A stretch of 64,000 bases of DNA, taken from positions 207,955,664 through 208,019,663 of the forward strand of contig NC_134360.1 of assembly GCF_048569485.1 (NCBI RefSeq), written 5' to 3'. The notes below the pieces were generated by a model, which worked only from the letters and a program-made list of their open reading frames with translations, searched no databases and was not told where the DNA came from. The translations under genes were made by a program, and so were the position numbers. Source of the DNA: Anomaloglossus baeobatrachus. Its lineage: Eukaryota; Chordata; Amphibia; Anura; Aromobatidae. Shown here one piece after another: positions 33,621 through 45,000 of the stretch (its first letter is position 1; each line of letters starts with the position of its first letter).

Positions 33621-34226
33621 TTAGGCAAATTAAAAGCTGATTTATTTTTTTTTTTAAAGCTAGCAAATTTCAGAAATCTCATGCACACACTTGCTTTTTC
33701 TTTCTGAATTAAATGGAAAACTGCTGCGTTTCTGAAAGAAGCCGCGTGTCAGTTCTTTCAGTGTTTTTGCAGCGTATTTTCTCCTCTAAAAGCAACGAGA
33801 GAGCAAAAAAGCAGCTGATTTGTTTTTTGGGGGGGTTTTGCTGCTGTTGTGGTGAATTAAACTAAACTAACTTATTTTTTTAAATATGTACTGTAAACAA
33901 ATGATGCAGCAAAATAAAAAATGAAGCAAATCGTAGTTGAGATATATAGCATTGCACAGCCTTGAGGATGAAAGGTTGAAATATATTTTCATATAACTCT
34001 GGTCTGTGCTGTTCCTCTATTACTCCTACTGGAAATGTATAAATAATGACCTGGAAAACCCATTTAATTTTATCAGATTGATTGGGGGTCGAACTCCCAT
34101 CTCCCTCACACCAATCATATGATTGTCGGATCCACGGTGCCCAGGACTGTCACAGCGCCATATATTGTGTAGTGGCTATGAATAGTATTGCAGCTTTTTT
34201 TTTTTTTTTTGCTTTCAAGCTGTGGC
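33621..34226. other. AT-rich spacer between MITEs
   Basis: Includes GCGTTTCTGAAAGAAGC-type words near 33,727 that may be a decayed MITE, and a long T run at about 34,197. Nothing else recognised. Confidence 0.35.
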
Positions 34227-34229
34227 TAA

Positions 34230-34724
34230 GGCTACTTTCACACACCCGGTTTGAGCACTGCGGCTCAATCCGGCTGTGAAACCTATGCAACGGATGCGGC
34301 GAAAACACCGCATCCTTTGCATAAGTTTTTACATGCGGCCGGTCCGTTTTTTTCCGGTTGCGGCACGCTACTGAGCATGCGCAGTGGAAGAAACCGCATG
34401 CGGCGGCCGGATGCATTTTTTTTCCGCATCGCGCCGCATCCGGCGTCCATAGGCATGCATTGAAAATGCGCCGCAGCGGCCGGATGCAGTGCGATGCGGG
34501 TTTTTTTGCCGGACAAAAAAAGTTGCAAGACACGTTGCCTCCGGCCGCCGCTTTGATACATTTTGCCGCATCCGGAAAAAAACGGATGCAACGCAAAGCC
34601 ATCAGGTACAATCCGGTAACAATGCAAATCTATGGGGATAAAACGGATGCGGTACCGGATCCGTTTTACCCGTTTTTTTCCGGATTGTACCTGATGGGGA
34701 AAAAACTGATGTGAGAAAGTAGCC
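34230..34724. mobile_element. Harbinger-like MITE 6
   Basis: Inverted ends GGCTACTTTCACAC and GTGAGAAAGTAGCC, flanked by TAA on both sides (34227-34229, 34725-34727). GCGGCCGGATGC-type words fill the arms. Confidence 0.82.
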
Positions 34725-34727
34725 TAA

Positions 34728-34954
34728 GGCTGGTTTCACATCAGCGGTATTCTGCCGCACTGCCAGATCCGGCACAAGGGCAGTACAGTACAATACAGTT
34801 CACAGACAGTGCGGCAAGCCCTGGTTACATGCTGTCACATGCTCCGGTCACATGACCACATGTGCCCGGAGCTTGCCAGTGAACTGTATTGTACTGTACT
34901 GCCCTTGTGCCGGATCTGGGAGTGCGGCAGGAAAACGCTGATGTGAATCCGGCG
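34728..34954. mobile_element. Harbinger-like MITE 7
   Basis: Short foldback of 227 bp. Ends are GGCTGGTTTCACATCAGCG and CGCTGATGTGAATCCGGCG; the inner arms contain TGTACTGCCC/GGGCAGTACA. TAA flanks are shared with both neighbouring MITEs. Confidence 0.8.
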
Positions 34955-34957
34955 TAA

Positions 34958-35469
34958 GGCTACTTTGAAACATCAGTTTTTTTCCATCAGGCACAATCCG
35001 GAAAAAAACTGATCCGGCGCCGGATCAGTTTTATCCCCATTGATTTGTATTACCGTCGGATTGTGCTGGATGGCCTTGCGTTGCATCTGGCTTTTGCCGG
35101 ATCCGGCGTAATTGGCTAATGCGGCGGCCGGATAGAACGTCTCTTGTAACGCAATACGGCGTGATTTACAATGGAAGCCTATGGATGCCGGATCCGGTGT
35201 AATGCGGCAAAAAACGGATGCGGCCGCCGGATCCGTTTTTTTTAAACTGAGCATGCTCCAATTTTTTTGTAAAAAAACGGATCCGGCAAAAAAACTGACA
35301 AAATGGATGCAAAAACAGATGCGCCGGATCCTTTTTTTACGGATCCGGTATACCGGATCTGTCAAACTGATCCGGCGCATCCGTTTTTGCATATTCTGCG
35401 CCGGATCCGTTGCATCAGGCACACGCCGGATTGTGCCTGATGCCAAAAAACTGATGTGTGAAAGTAGCC
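34958..35469. mobile_element. Harbinger-like MITE 8
   Basis: Ends GGCTACTTTGAAACATCAGT and ACTGATGTGTGAAAGTAGCC; flanks TAA (left, shared with MITE 7) and TTA (right). The arms carry AATCCGG and GGATCCG words. Same subfamily as the element at 45,924. Confidence 0.8.
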
Positions 35470-35857
35470 TTACCAAAAAAAAATCCATAAGGAAATCTAC
35501 AAATAAGGGGTGGATTCCATTGATGCAACCCTTCAATCCCCACAGGGACCGAAGAGATGAAGGGGCCAAAGGAGATCGTATTATACATTATGAGGAGCTA
35601 CTGGACTGGAAAGGGCCCATATGATCTTCTTACACGGGGGTCTCTTCTGTCTGTGTCCGCTCCTGCAGAACATGCTGCAGATTTTGCACCATGGAGGATT
35701 TCACTCTTAGCAATAGAAAGCGTAAGATCGGCTGCAAAACCGTGCTAAAAATCACATGCAGATCTTGCTGCAGATTTCTTGCCGATTTGCACCAGATCGA
35801 ATTTTTTTTTTTTTTCCCCTCCCCCCCTCCTTAAAGTCCCTATGTTTTTCTTTACAG
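35470..35857. other. Sequence upstream of the first recognised CYB5RL exon
   Basis: No element ends recognised. It ends with a pyrimidine-rich tract and the acceptor TTTTTCTTTACAG at 35,857. Confidence 0.4.
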
Positions 35858-35870
35858 GTTATGACCAACA

Positions 35871-36044
35871 ATGATAAAAAAAAATGACTGGTTGTCACTG
35901 AAACCAGTGGAACCAACCCCCGCACAGTGCTGCGGAAGCGGCTGCTCCCCCTGTATATACGATCTGTATCAGGCGGAGCTGGAATTGTGGGAGAAAGCGA
36001 AGGAGAAAGATGACCCTGACCTCCTAAGGAAAATCAAAGTACAG
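35871..36044 (+). CDS. CYB5RL: CYB5RL first recognised coding exon
   Basis: Encodes NDWLSLKPVEPTPAQCCGSG through LLRKIKVQ; the exon itself begins after the acceptor at 35857. Donor GTACAG|GTAATT. An ATG at 35861 opens only eight codons before TGA, so the ATG at 35871 is used here. Confidence 0.85.
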
Positions 36045-39000
36045 GTAATTAATTGTGGAGTAACGTTCTATATACTTTGCATTACTTCTCTCTTGTACTG
36101 GATGTCAGTTACAATCTATATTCTACTCCAGAGCTGCATTCACAGTTCTGCTCAGATTATGTGAGCTGATATAATGCATTAAGACATTTTGTTTTTATTC
36201 CTTGTATTTCTTGTACAGACGACGCTTTACAGAAAGCAAATCACTAGAGCGAAATCTGATAATGCTGGAAGATTTCAGCTCTGGAGCGTGAATGCAGCTC
36301 TGTATTATGATGCAGGCTGTAATTCTGGAGCAATTATAAATGTGTCAATGAAAAAGTATTATATTATCGACATTGTCTAAGGTTCGGGTATGATAATTAA
36401 GGATAAGGATCACTGATCATGTGATAACCCGCCACCATCCTCCCACAGGACCGCAATGTGCTGCTGAGTTCAGAAACATTTACTGATTTCCCGCTGTGCT
36501 CCGTGGAACAGGAGACAGAGGACACCGGTCGCTACAGATTTGAACTCGCACCCGGGACCAGTTTGGGACTGAAATTAGGACAACATCTTGTACTGAGGTA
36601 TCACCCCCCCGGACATGATACTTGTTCATAGATTGTCACCATGTCACAGAGCGGCTCTGAAATGCCCCATAGGACTGGAGTGATGGCCGCCCGCCCATAC
36701 GTGCCACCGCTCTATTCATTCTCCGCTTTCTCCTGCAGCCCCCAAAACAATGAATGGAGCAGTGATATACAGTGGCATGTAAAAGTTTGGGCACCCCTGA
36801 TCAAAGAAGGGAATTTTGTTTACTTACCGTAAATTCCTTTTCTTCTAGCTCCAATTGGGAGACCCAGACAGTGGGTGTATAGCTACTGCCTCTGGAGGCC
36901 GCACAAAGAACTACACTTAAAAGTGTAAGGCCCCTCCCCTTCTGGCTATACACCCTCCCGTAGGAGTACGGATTCCTCAGTTTTAGTACCAAAGCAAGAA
37001 GGAGGAAAGCCAATAACAGTTTCAAAAACAAATTCAATCCGATAACAAGATCGGAGAACTTAAGAAACAACATGAACAACATGTGCACCTGAAAAACGAA
37101 ACCCTAAGAACAAATAGGGCGGGTGCTGGGTCTCCCAATTGGAGCTAGAAGAAAAGGAATTTACGGTAAGTAAACAAAATTCCCTTCTTCTTTTTCGCTC
37201 CTAATTGGGAGACCCAGACAGTGGGACGTCCAAAAGCAGTCCCTGGGTGGGTAAAAAGATACCACATGAACGGGCTGTCAGACAGCCTCTTCCTACAGGT
37301 GGGCCACCGCCGCCTGAAGGACCTGTCTACCTAGGCTGGCATCTGCCGAAGCGTAGGTATGCACTTGATAGTGTTTGGTAAACGTGTGCAGACTCGACCA
37401 GGTAGCCGCCTGGCACACTTGCTGAGCCGTAGCCTGATGCCGCAATGCCCAGGACGCACCCACGGCTCTGGTAGAATGGGCCTTCAGTCCAGATGGAATC
37501 GGAAGCCCAGCAGAACGGTATGTGTGAAGAATTGGTTCCTTGATCCACCGCGCCAGGGTGGATTTGGAAGCTTGCGATCCCTTATGCTGACCAGCGACTA
37601 GGACAAAGAGCGCATCAGAACGGCGTAGAGATGCCGTGCGAGAAATGTAAATCCTGAGTGCTCTCACCAGGTCCAACAGATGTAAACCCTTTTCAAATTG
37701 GTGAACTGGATGCGGACACAAAGATGGCAAAGTGATATCCTGATTGAGATGAAAGGAAGAAACCACCTTGGGAGAAAACTCTGGAATTGGACGCAGTACT
37801 ACCTTGTCTTGGTGAAACACCAGGAAGGGAGATTTGCAAGATAACGCCGCTAGCTCGGACACTCTTCGAAGAGACGTGACCGCCACAAGAAAAACTACCT
37901 TTTGTGAAAGCCGAGAAAGGGGAACCTCTTTCAAAGGCTCGAAAGGCGGCTTCTGGAGAGCAATGAGAACCTTGTTCAGATCCCAGGGTTCCAATGGCCG
38001 TCTGTAAGGAGGAACGATATGACAAACTCCTTGGAGAAACGTGCGTACTTTAGAAAGCCGTGCCAAGCGCTTCTGAAAGAATACGGATAGCGCGGAGACT
38101 TGACCCTTAAGCGAGCTAAGCGACAAACCTTTTTCCAACCCAGACTGCAGGAAGGAAAGAAAAATTGGCAATGCAAATGGCCAGGGAGAAAACCCTTGAG
38201 CCAAGCACCACGCTAAGAATATCTTCCACGTCCTGTGATAGATCTTAGCTGAGGATGGTTTTCTAGCCTGTCTCATTGTGGCAACAACTTCATGAGATAA
38301 ACCTGAGGCCGCTAGGATCCAGGACTCAATGGCCACACAGTCAGGTTCAGGGCCGCAGAATTCAGATGGAAAAACGGCCCTTGAGACAGCAAATCTGGAC
38401 GGTTTGGTAGTGTCCACGGTTGGCCTACCGTGAGATGCCACAGATCCGGGTACCACGACCTTCTTGGCCAATCTGGAGCGACGAGTATGGCTCGATGGCA
38501 GTCGGACTTGATTTTCCGGAGAACTCTGGGTAACAATGCTAGAGGTGGGAACACATAGGGGAGTCGGAATTGCGACCAATCCTGAACCAAGGCGTCTGCC
38601 GCCAGCGCTCGGTGATCGTGAGACCGTGCCATGAAAACTGGGACCTTGTTGTTGTGCCGTGACGCCATCAGATCGACGTCCGGCGTCCCCCAGCGGCAAC
38701 AGATCTGTTGAAACACGTCCGGGTGAAGGGACCATTCTCCTGCGTCCATGCCCTGGCGACTGAGAAAGTCTGCTTCCCAGTTTTCCACGCCTGGGATGTG
38801 AACTGCGGATATGGTGGACGCTCTGCTTTCCACCCACGTCAAAATCCGCTGGACTTCTTGAAAAGCTTGGCGACTGCGTGTTCCCCCTTGGTGGTTGATG
38901 TACGCCACCGCCGTGGAATTGTCCGACTGAATCCGAATCTGCTTGCCTTCCAGCCATTGTTGGAAGGCTCGCAGGGCAAGATAGATTGCTCTGATTTCCA

Positions 39001-42000
39001 GAACATTGATCTGCAGGGTGGACTCTTCCTGAGTCCACGTCCCCTGAGCCCTGTGGTGGAGAAACACCGCTCCCCACCCTGATAGGCTCGCATCCGTCGT
39101 GACCACTGCCCAGGACGGGGGAAGGAACGACTTTCCCTGTGACAATGAGGTGGGGAGAAGCCACCAACGCAGAGAGTCCTTGGCAGTTTGAGAGAGGGAG
39201 ACAGTCCTGTCGAGGGACGTCGATTTCCCATCCCATTGGCGTAGAATGTCCCATTGTAGAGGGCGCAGATGAAACTGCGCGAACGGGACTGCCTCCATTG
39301 CTGCTACCATCTTTCCTAGGAAATGCATGAGGCGCCTCAGTGAGTGCGACTGGCTCTGAAGGAGAGATTGCACTCGAGTCCGTAGCGAGCACTGCTTGTC
39401 CAGTGGAAGCCTCACTATCGCTGAGAGAGTATGAAACTCCATGCCAAGATAAGTCAGAGATTGGGTCGGGGTTAGATGAGACTTTGGAAAGTTGATAATC
39501 CACCCGAAACTCTGGAGAGTGTCTAGTGCCACCTTCAGACTGTGTTGGCATGCCTCTTGAGAGGGTGCCTTTATAAGCAGGTCGTCTAGATACGGGATGA
39601 CCGAGTGACCCTGCGAGTGCAGAACAGCTACTACTGCTGCCATGACTTTGGTGAAGACCCGGGGGGCTGTTGCCAGACCGAAAGGTAACGCTACGAACTG
39701 TAGGTGTTCGTCGTGTATGACGAAGCGTAGGAAACGCTGATGCTCTGGTGCAATCGGCACGTGGAGATACGCATCTTTGATATCTATTGATGCTAGAAAA
39801 TCTCCTTGAGACATTGAGGCTATGACGGAGCGTAGGGATTCCATCCGGAACCTCCTGACTTTTACGTGTCTGTTGAGCAACTTTAGATCCAGGACGGGTC
39901 GATACGATCCGTCCTTTTTTGGGACCACAAACAGATTGGAGTAAAAACCGTGACCTTGTTCCTGAAGAGGGACGGAGGTCACCACTCCTTCCGCCTTTAG
40001 AGCGGCCACCGCCTGCAACAGAGCATCGGCTCGGTCTGGTGGTGGAGAAGTTCTGAAGAAACGAGTTGGCGGACGAGAACTGAACTCTATCCTGTACCCG
40101 TGAGACAGAATATCCCTCACCCAACGGTCTTTGACGCGTGACAGCCAAATGTCGCCAAAGTGGGAAAGCCTCCCACCGACCGCGGGTGTGGGAATCGGAG
40201 ACCGCAAGTCAGGAGGACGCCGTCTTGGCAACGGTTCCTCCGGCTGTCCTTTTTGGGCGTGACTGAGACCTCCAAGAATCTGAGCGTCTCTGGTCTTTTT
40301 GAGTCTTTTTTGACGAGGCGAATTGGGACCTGCCCGGTCCTCGAAAGGACCGATAACCAGACTGACCCTTCCTCTGTTGGGGTTTGTTTTGTCTGTGTTG
40401 CGGTAAGGATGAGTCCTTACCCTTGGAGTGTTTGATGATTTCATCCAAACGCTCTCCAAACAATCGGTCACGAGAAAAAGGCAAATTGGTTAAGCACTTC
40501 TTGGAATGAGAATCTGCTTTCCAATGTCTCAACCACAGGGCCCTACGCAAAACAACGGAGTTGGCTGACGCCACTGCCGTGCGGCTTGTAGCGTCAAGAA
40601 CAGCATTAATCGCGTACGACGCGAATGCCGCCATTTGCGAGGTCAATGGTGCTACCTGCGGGGCAAATGCACGTGTGACTGAGTCGACTCGCGCAAGCCC
40701 GGCTGAGATAGCTTGGAGTGCCCATACGGCCGCAAAAGAAGGCGCTAATGACGCTCCAATCGCTTCATAGATGGATTTCAGCCAGAGCTCCATCTGCCTG
40801 TCAGTGGCATCTTTAAGTGCCGCTCCATCTTCAACTGCAACCAAGGATCTAGCTGCAAGCCTGGAAATTGGAGGATCCACTTTTGGACACTGGGTCCAAC
40901 CCTTGACCACCTCAGGGGGAAAAGGGTAGCGTGTATCTTTAAGCCGTTTAGGAAAACGCCTTTCAGGATAAGCGTGGGGTTTCTGGATTGCGTCTCTAAA
41001 GTCAGCGTGGTCCAGAAAAGTGCTTAATGTACGCTTAGGGTATCTGAAATGGATTCTCTCGTGCTGCGAAGCTGACTCCTCTACAAGAGGAGCTGGTGGG
41101 GAAATATTTAACATCTTATTGATGTTAAATATAAGATCATTAACTATGGCGTCACCATCTGGTGTATCTAGATTGAGAGCGGTCCCAGGATCAGAATCCT
41201 GATCAGTTACGTCCGCCTCATCACCCATAGATTCATCTCGCTGGGATCCTGACCATTGAGATGAATGTGAAGGCCCGTCATAGCGAGCCCGCTTAGGCTG
41301 CCCGGGGCCATCGTCCGAGTCAGAGTCTTCACCCTGAGGTGTATATGCCCGTCCCGGAGCTTGGAGCTGTGGGGGACCAGGGGGCAATGATTGCACAGTG
41401 TCCGTGGCCTGAAGTACAGGCCTAGCTCGCAATGTGTCAAGAATTTGTGACATAGTGAGAGACATTCTGTCAGCAAAAGCTGCAAACTCAGTTCCTGTCA
41501 CCTGGACAGCATTCACAGGTGGTACACCCTGGGTCACGTCCAGCAGAGGTCCCGACTGTGCAAGCGCCGCAGGGGCCGAGCACTGCACACAATGGGGGTC
41601 CGTGGAGCCTGCTGGTAGAAAAGTCCCACATGCGGTGCAGGAAGCATATAATGTCTGTGCCTTGGCACCCTTGCGTTTTACGGACGACATGCTGCTGGCT
41701 CTCTGCAATGTGAGAGAGTCTATAGCCAAAGGGCGACCAGCGCTATGTAATACCAAGTATCTGTAGAAACAAAATACTAAGAATACTACTGGCACAAGAG
41801 GGGGTGAGCCCTGAGGGCTGCTTACCGCCCGCTGAATAGCGGGTAAGAGGCGCAGAATTCCTTGTCTGGGTCTCCCCGGCTCCCCTCTGCAGCTCAGCGT
41901 GTCAGCAGGAATGGCTGCCGGCGTCTGTGGAGAGGGGCGGTCCGTGGGAGTTCCCAAACAAAAGTGCGGGAAACAGTGTCCCCTCTGTGCCGATTGTGAG

Positions 42001-45000
42001 GGCTGGAGTATGTAAAAACGACTCCAGCCCTCGGCGCTGATGCACTGGCCAGCGTCCCGCCCCTCTCCTGACTGGCAGGTCTGGGGGCGGGAACGAACGG
42101 AAGCAGGCCGCAAAAGCCGGGGACTCGAGTTATCAGCGCGGCCGCCGTAAAAGCGCGGGCCGCGCTGAAGTCCCCGGCGCACCACAAGTGCCAGCCGCGC
42201 CGCAGTCCCAGCGGCCGGCGTGACCGATTTCCAGAAGTGGCCAGCGTCCCGCCCCTCTCCTGACTGGCAGGTCTGGGGGCGGGAACGAACGGAAGCAGGC
42301 CGCAAAAGCCGGGGACTCGAGTTATCAGCGCGGCCGCCGTAAAAGCGCGGGCCGCGCTGAAGTCCCCGGCGCACCACAAGTGCCAGCCGCGCCGCAGTCC
42401 CAGCGGCCGGCGCGACCGATTCCCAGAAGTGTGCCTGCTTCAGCGAAGCTGAATGAGGCCATGGCACAAGCGCCGTAGCGCTGATGTCCCCCGGCGCACT
42501 ACAACACCCAGCATGCTGCGGTGTGAGCGCCAAATGCACGGGGACACAGAGTACCTTGAGGAAGCAGGGCCATGTCCCTGATGTACTCCGCTCCATCCAG
42601 CATCTTCTCCAGGGGCTGTAGATGGAGCACGGTCTCAGTGCCTGGAGACCAGTAAATCCCACTTCACCCAGAGCCCTGTAAAAAGGGATGGGGAAGGAAT
42701 CAGCATGTGGGCTCCTGCCGCCGTACCCGCAATGGGTACCTCAACCTTACAAACACCTCCGACATACAGTGGGGTGAGAAGGGAGCATGCTGGGAGCCCT
42801 GTATGGGCCCTCTTTTCTTCCATCCGACATAGTCAGCAGCTGCTGCTGACTAAAAACAATGGAGCTATGCGTGCGTGTCTGACCTCCTGCGCACAAAGCT
42901 AAAACTGAGGAATCCGTACTCCTACGGGAGGGTGTATAGCCAGAAGGGGAGGGGCCTTACACTTTTAAGTGTAGTTCTTTGTGCGGCCTCCAGAGGCAGT
43001 AGCTATACACCCACTGTCTGGGTCTCCCAATTAGGAGCGAAAAAGAAATTACTGTTAGGCCTTGTGTGCACGGTGCAATTTCTGATGCATTTTTGGTGCA
43101 GTTTGATACCCTAAACTGCATGTATTCACTTCCCCAGCAAAGTCTATGAGAATTCAGGAAGGCTGTGCGCACGTTGCTTCTTTTTTGCCTGCAGTTTTGG
43201 GTGCGGAAAACAGGAGCAGCATATCACTTCTTTTCTGCGTTTTTACATTGAATATACTGAAAAAAACGCATGGGGAAAAAATTACACCCAAAACGTGGCA
43301 AAAACACATGCATTTATTGATGCGTTTTTTGCAGCCAGAGGGTGTGTTTTTTGCTGAAGAAACAAAACTGCAATGTGCGCACATAGCCTTATTGTGACCA
43401 GATAACAAGTTGAAGAGGATATGATCTCTAAAAGGTATGATGTATTTCCTTTTGTCTTTTAGGCAAAAAAAGATCAAATATTTTCACCTTTTACATTAGA
43501 AAAATTAGTTGAAAAAAAGTTGTAAAAAAATGTAAAAAAAAAAATCAAATACAAAACAGAAACCTAAAAGTTCAAATCATCATTCGGCCCATTGAAAATT
43601 AAAGGGTTAAAAGAATAAAAAATATACACATATTTGGTATCGCCGCGTTCAGAAATGCTGGCTCTACAAAATAGATCGGTAAACGGCGTAGCAGCAAAAA
43701 ATTCCAAACGACAAAAATTACGTTTTTTGGTTGCCGCAAATTTTACGCAAAATGCAAAAACAGGCGATCAAAATGTAGCATCTGCGCAAAAATGGTACCA
43801 TTAGAAACGTCAGCTCGAGACTCAAAAAAATAAGCAGTCACTGAGCCATGGATCCTGGAAAATGAGAACGCTGCATGTTTCGGAAAATGGCGCGAAACCT
43901 GTGTCACTTTTTTTGGACAGACTTGTGAATTTTAACCCATTAGATAAAAGTAAACCTATTCATGTTTGGTGTCTACAAACTCGCACCGACCTGAGACGTC
44001 ATACCAACACATCAGTTTTATCATATAGTGAACATGGTGAATAAAATATCCCAAAAACTATTGTGCAATCACGCTTTTTTTTTTGCAGTTTTTCCGCACT
44101 CGAAATTTTTTTGTTGTTTTCCAGTACACTATACGGTAAAACTTATGGTGTCATTTAAAAGTGCAACTTGTCCCGCAAAAAACAAGTCCTTATATGGGAA
44201 GATTGACGGAAAAATAAAAAAGATACGGCGTTCAGAAGAAGGGGAGCAAAAAAGAAAAACAAAAAACGGAAAATCATCCGAGGGTGAAGGGGATAATGGA
44301 AAAGGAGGCAAAGTTTTGATTCCTCCCTTCCTGTTCTTGGTAAAGTGTACAATCACCTAAGGTTTATCACTGGAGACCATTAACAATCTAGCTAAGCTTC
44401 TTTTAATACAGACGAACACTTTAATAGAATGGCATAAGTAGTGAACCTCTTCCCGACCTATACGACACATGCCGGGCAGGCTGAGCTCTACCTATGCAAT
44501 CCTCTCCTTCCCACGCCTTGATCGTCACCTCCAACCCAATTCTATATTAAGCGCCTTCTGAAAAGTTGACTGTTGTATTTTTAATTTTGCAGAGGTGTGG
44601 TAAATGGAGTGGAGATCCAAAGAGCGTACACCCCCATCAGTCCTGTGGATGTGAAGGGCTATTTTGAAGTTTTAATAAAGGTACAGCTACCTCTTATATG
44701 AATTATGTTGGTTGTTTTATCACTACAATGTCTCTGCAGATTATCGCCAGGTATGACCAGGTCATAGGTTAAAGGTGGTGTCACACATAGCCACGACGAC
44801 AACGACATCGCTGCTAAGTCGCCATTTTCTGTGACGTAGCAACGACCTCAACAGTAACGTCGCTGTGTGTGACACATAACAACGATCAGACCCCTGCTGC
44901 GAAATCGCTGCTTGCTCCTGAATATTCCAGGTCATTTTTTTGATCGCTGCTATCCCGCTGCGCCATGATGATAAGCTCAGCATCCTTGTGTTTGACACCG

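Larger units (their letters stand above)
36804..43047 (-). mobile_element. DIRS retrotransposon copy C (looks whole)
   Basis: DIRS element of about 6.24 kb in the intron following the second recognised CYB5RL exon, antisense to the gene. Its 3' end is at 36,804 (AAGAAGGGAATTTTG), its 5' end at 43,047 (GGAGCGAAAAAGAA). Terminal inverted repeats of about 140 bp share GGGAGACCCAGACAGTGGGT. An internal complementary region lies at about 37,125-37,235. The three expected long frames (gag-like, RT/RNase H/methyltransferase-like, tyrosine recombinase) are open and overlap in the usual order. The copy looks whole, with no evident break, which together with intact ends suggests it is the youngest of the five. 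It interrupts an older Tc1 without a clear target duplication. Confidence 0.95.
36770..43515 (+). mobile_element. Tc1-family fragment interrupted by DIRS copy C and a MITE
   Basis: The Tc1 left end CAGTGGCATGTAAAAGTTTG (TA before it) runs to about 36,806, then resumes right of DIRS C as AATTACTGTTA. It continues right of the MITE as TTGTGACCAGATAACAAGTT through TTAGGCAAAAAAAG to about 43,515. Only the 5' part of the Tc1 survives. It shows insertion order: Tc1 first, then DIRS C and the MITE. Confidence 0.8.

Noticed and set aside
37293-40148. A single 951-codon protein
   Set aside because: Only the downstream third matches a tyrosine recombinase. The upstream part is an out-of-frame shadow of the reverse transcriptase region, which has few stops in this GC-rich element.
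36804-43047. Crypton or Ngaro identity for the tyrosine-recombinase elements
   Set aside because: Cryptons lack reverse transcriptase, which is present here. Ngaro elements have split direct repeats, whereas these have inverted terminal repeats and an internal complementary region, the DIRS arrangement.
36804-43047. Polinton or retrovirus origin
   Set aside because: No DDE integrase, protease, polymerase B or envelope sequence; the domains are those of DIRS only.
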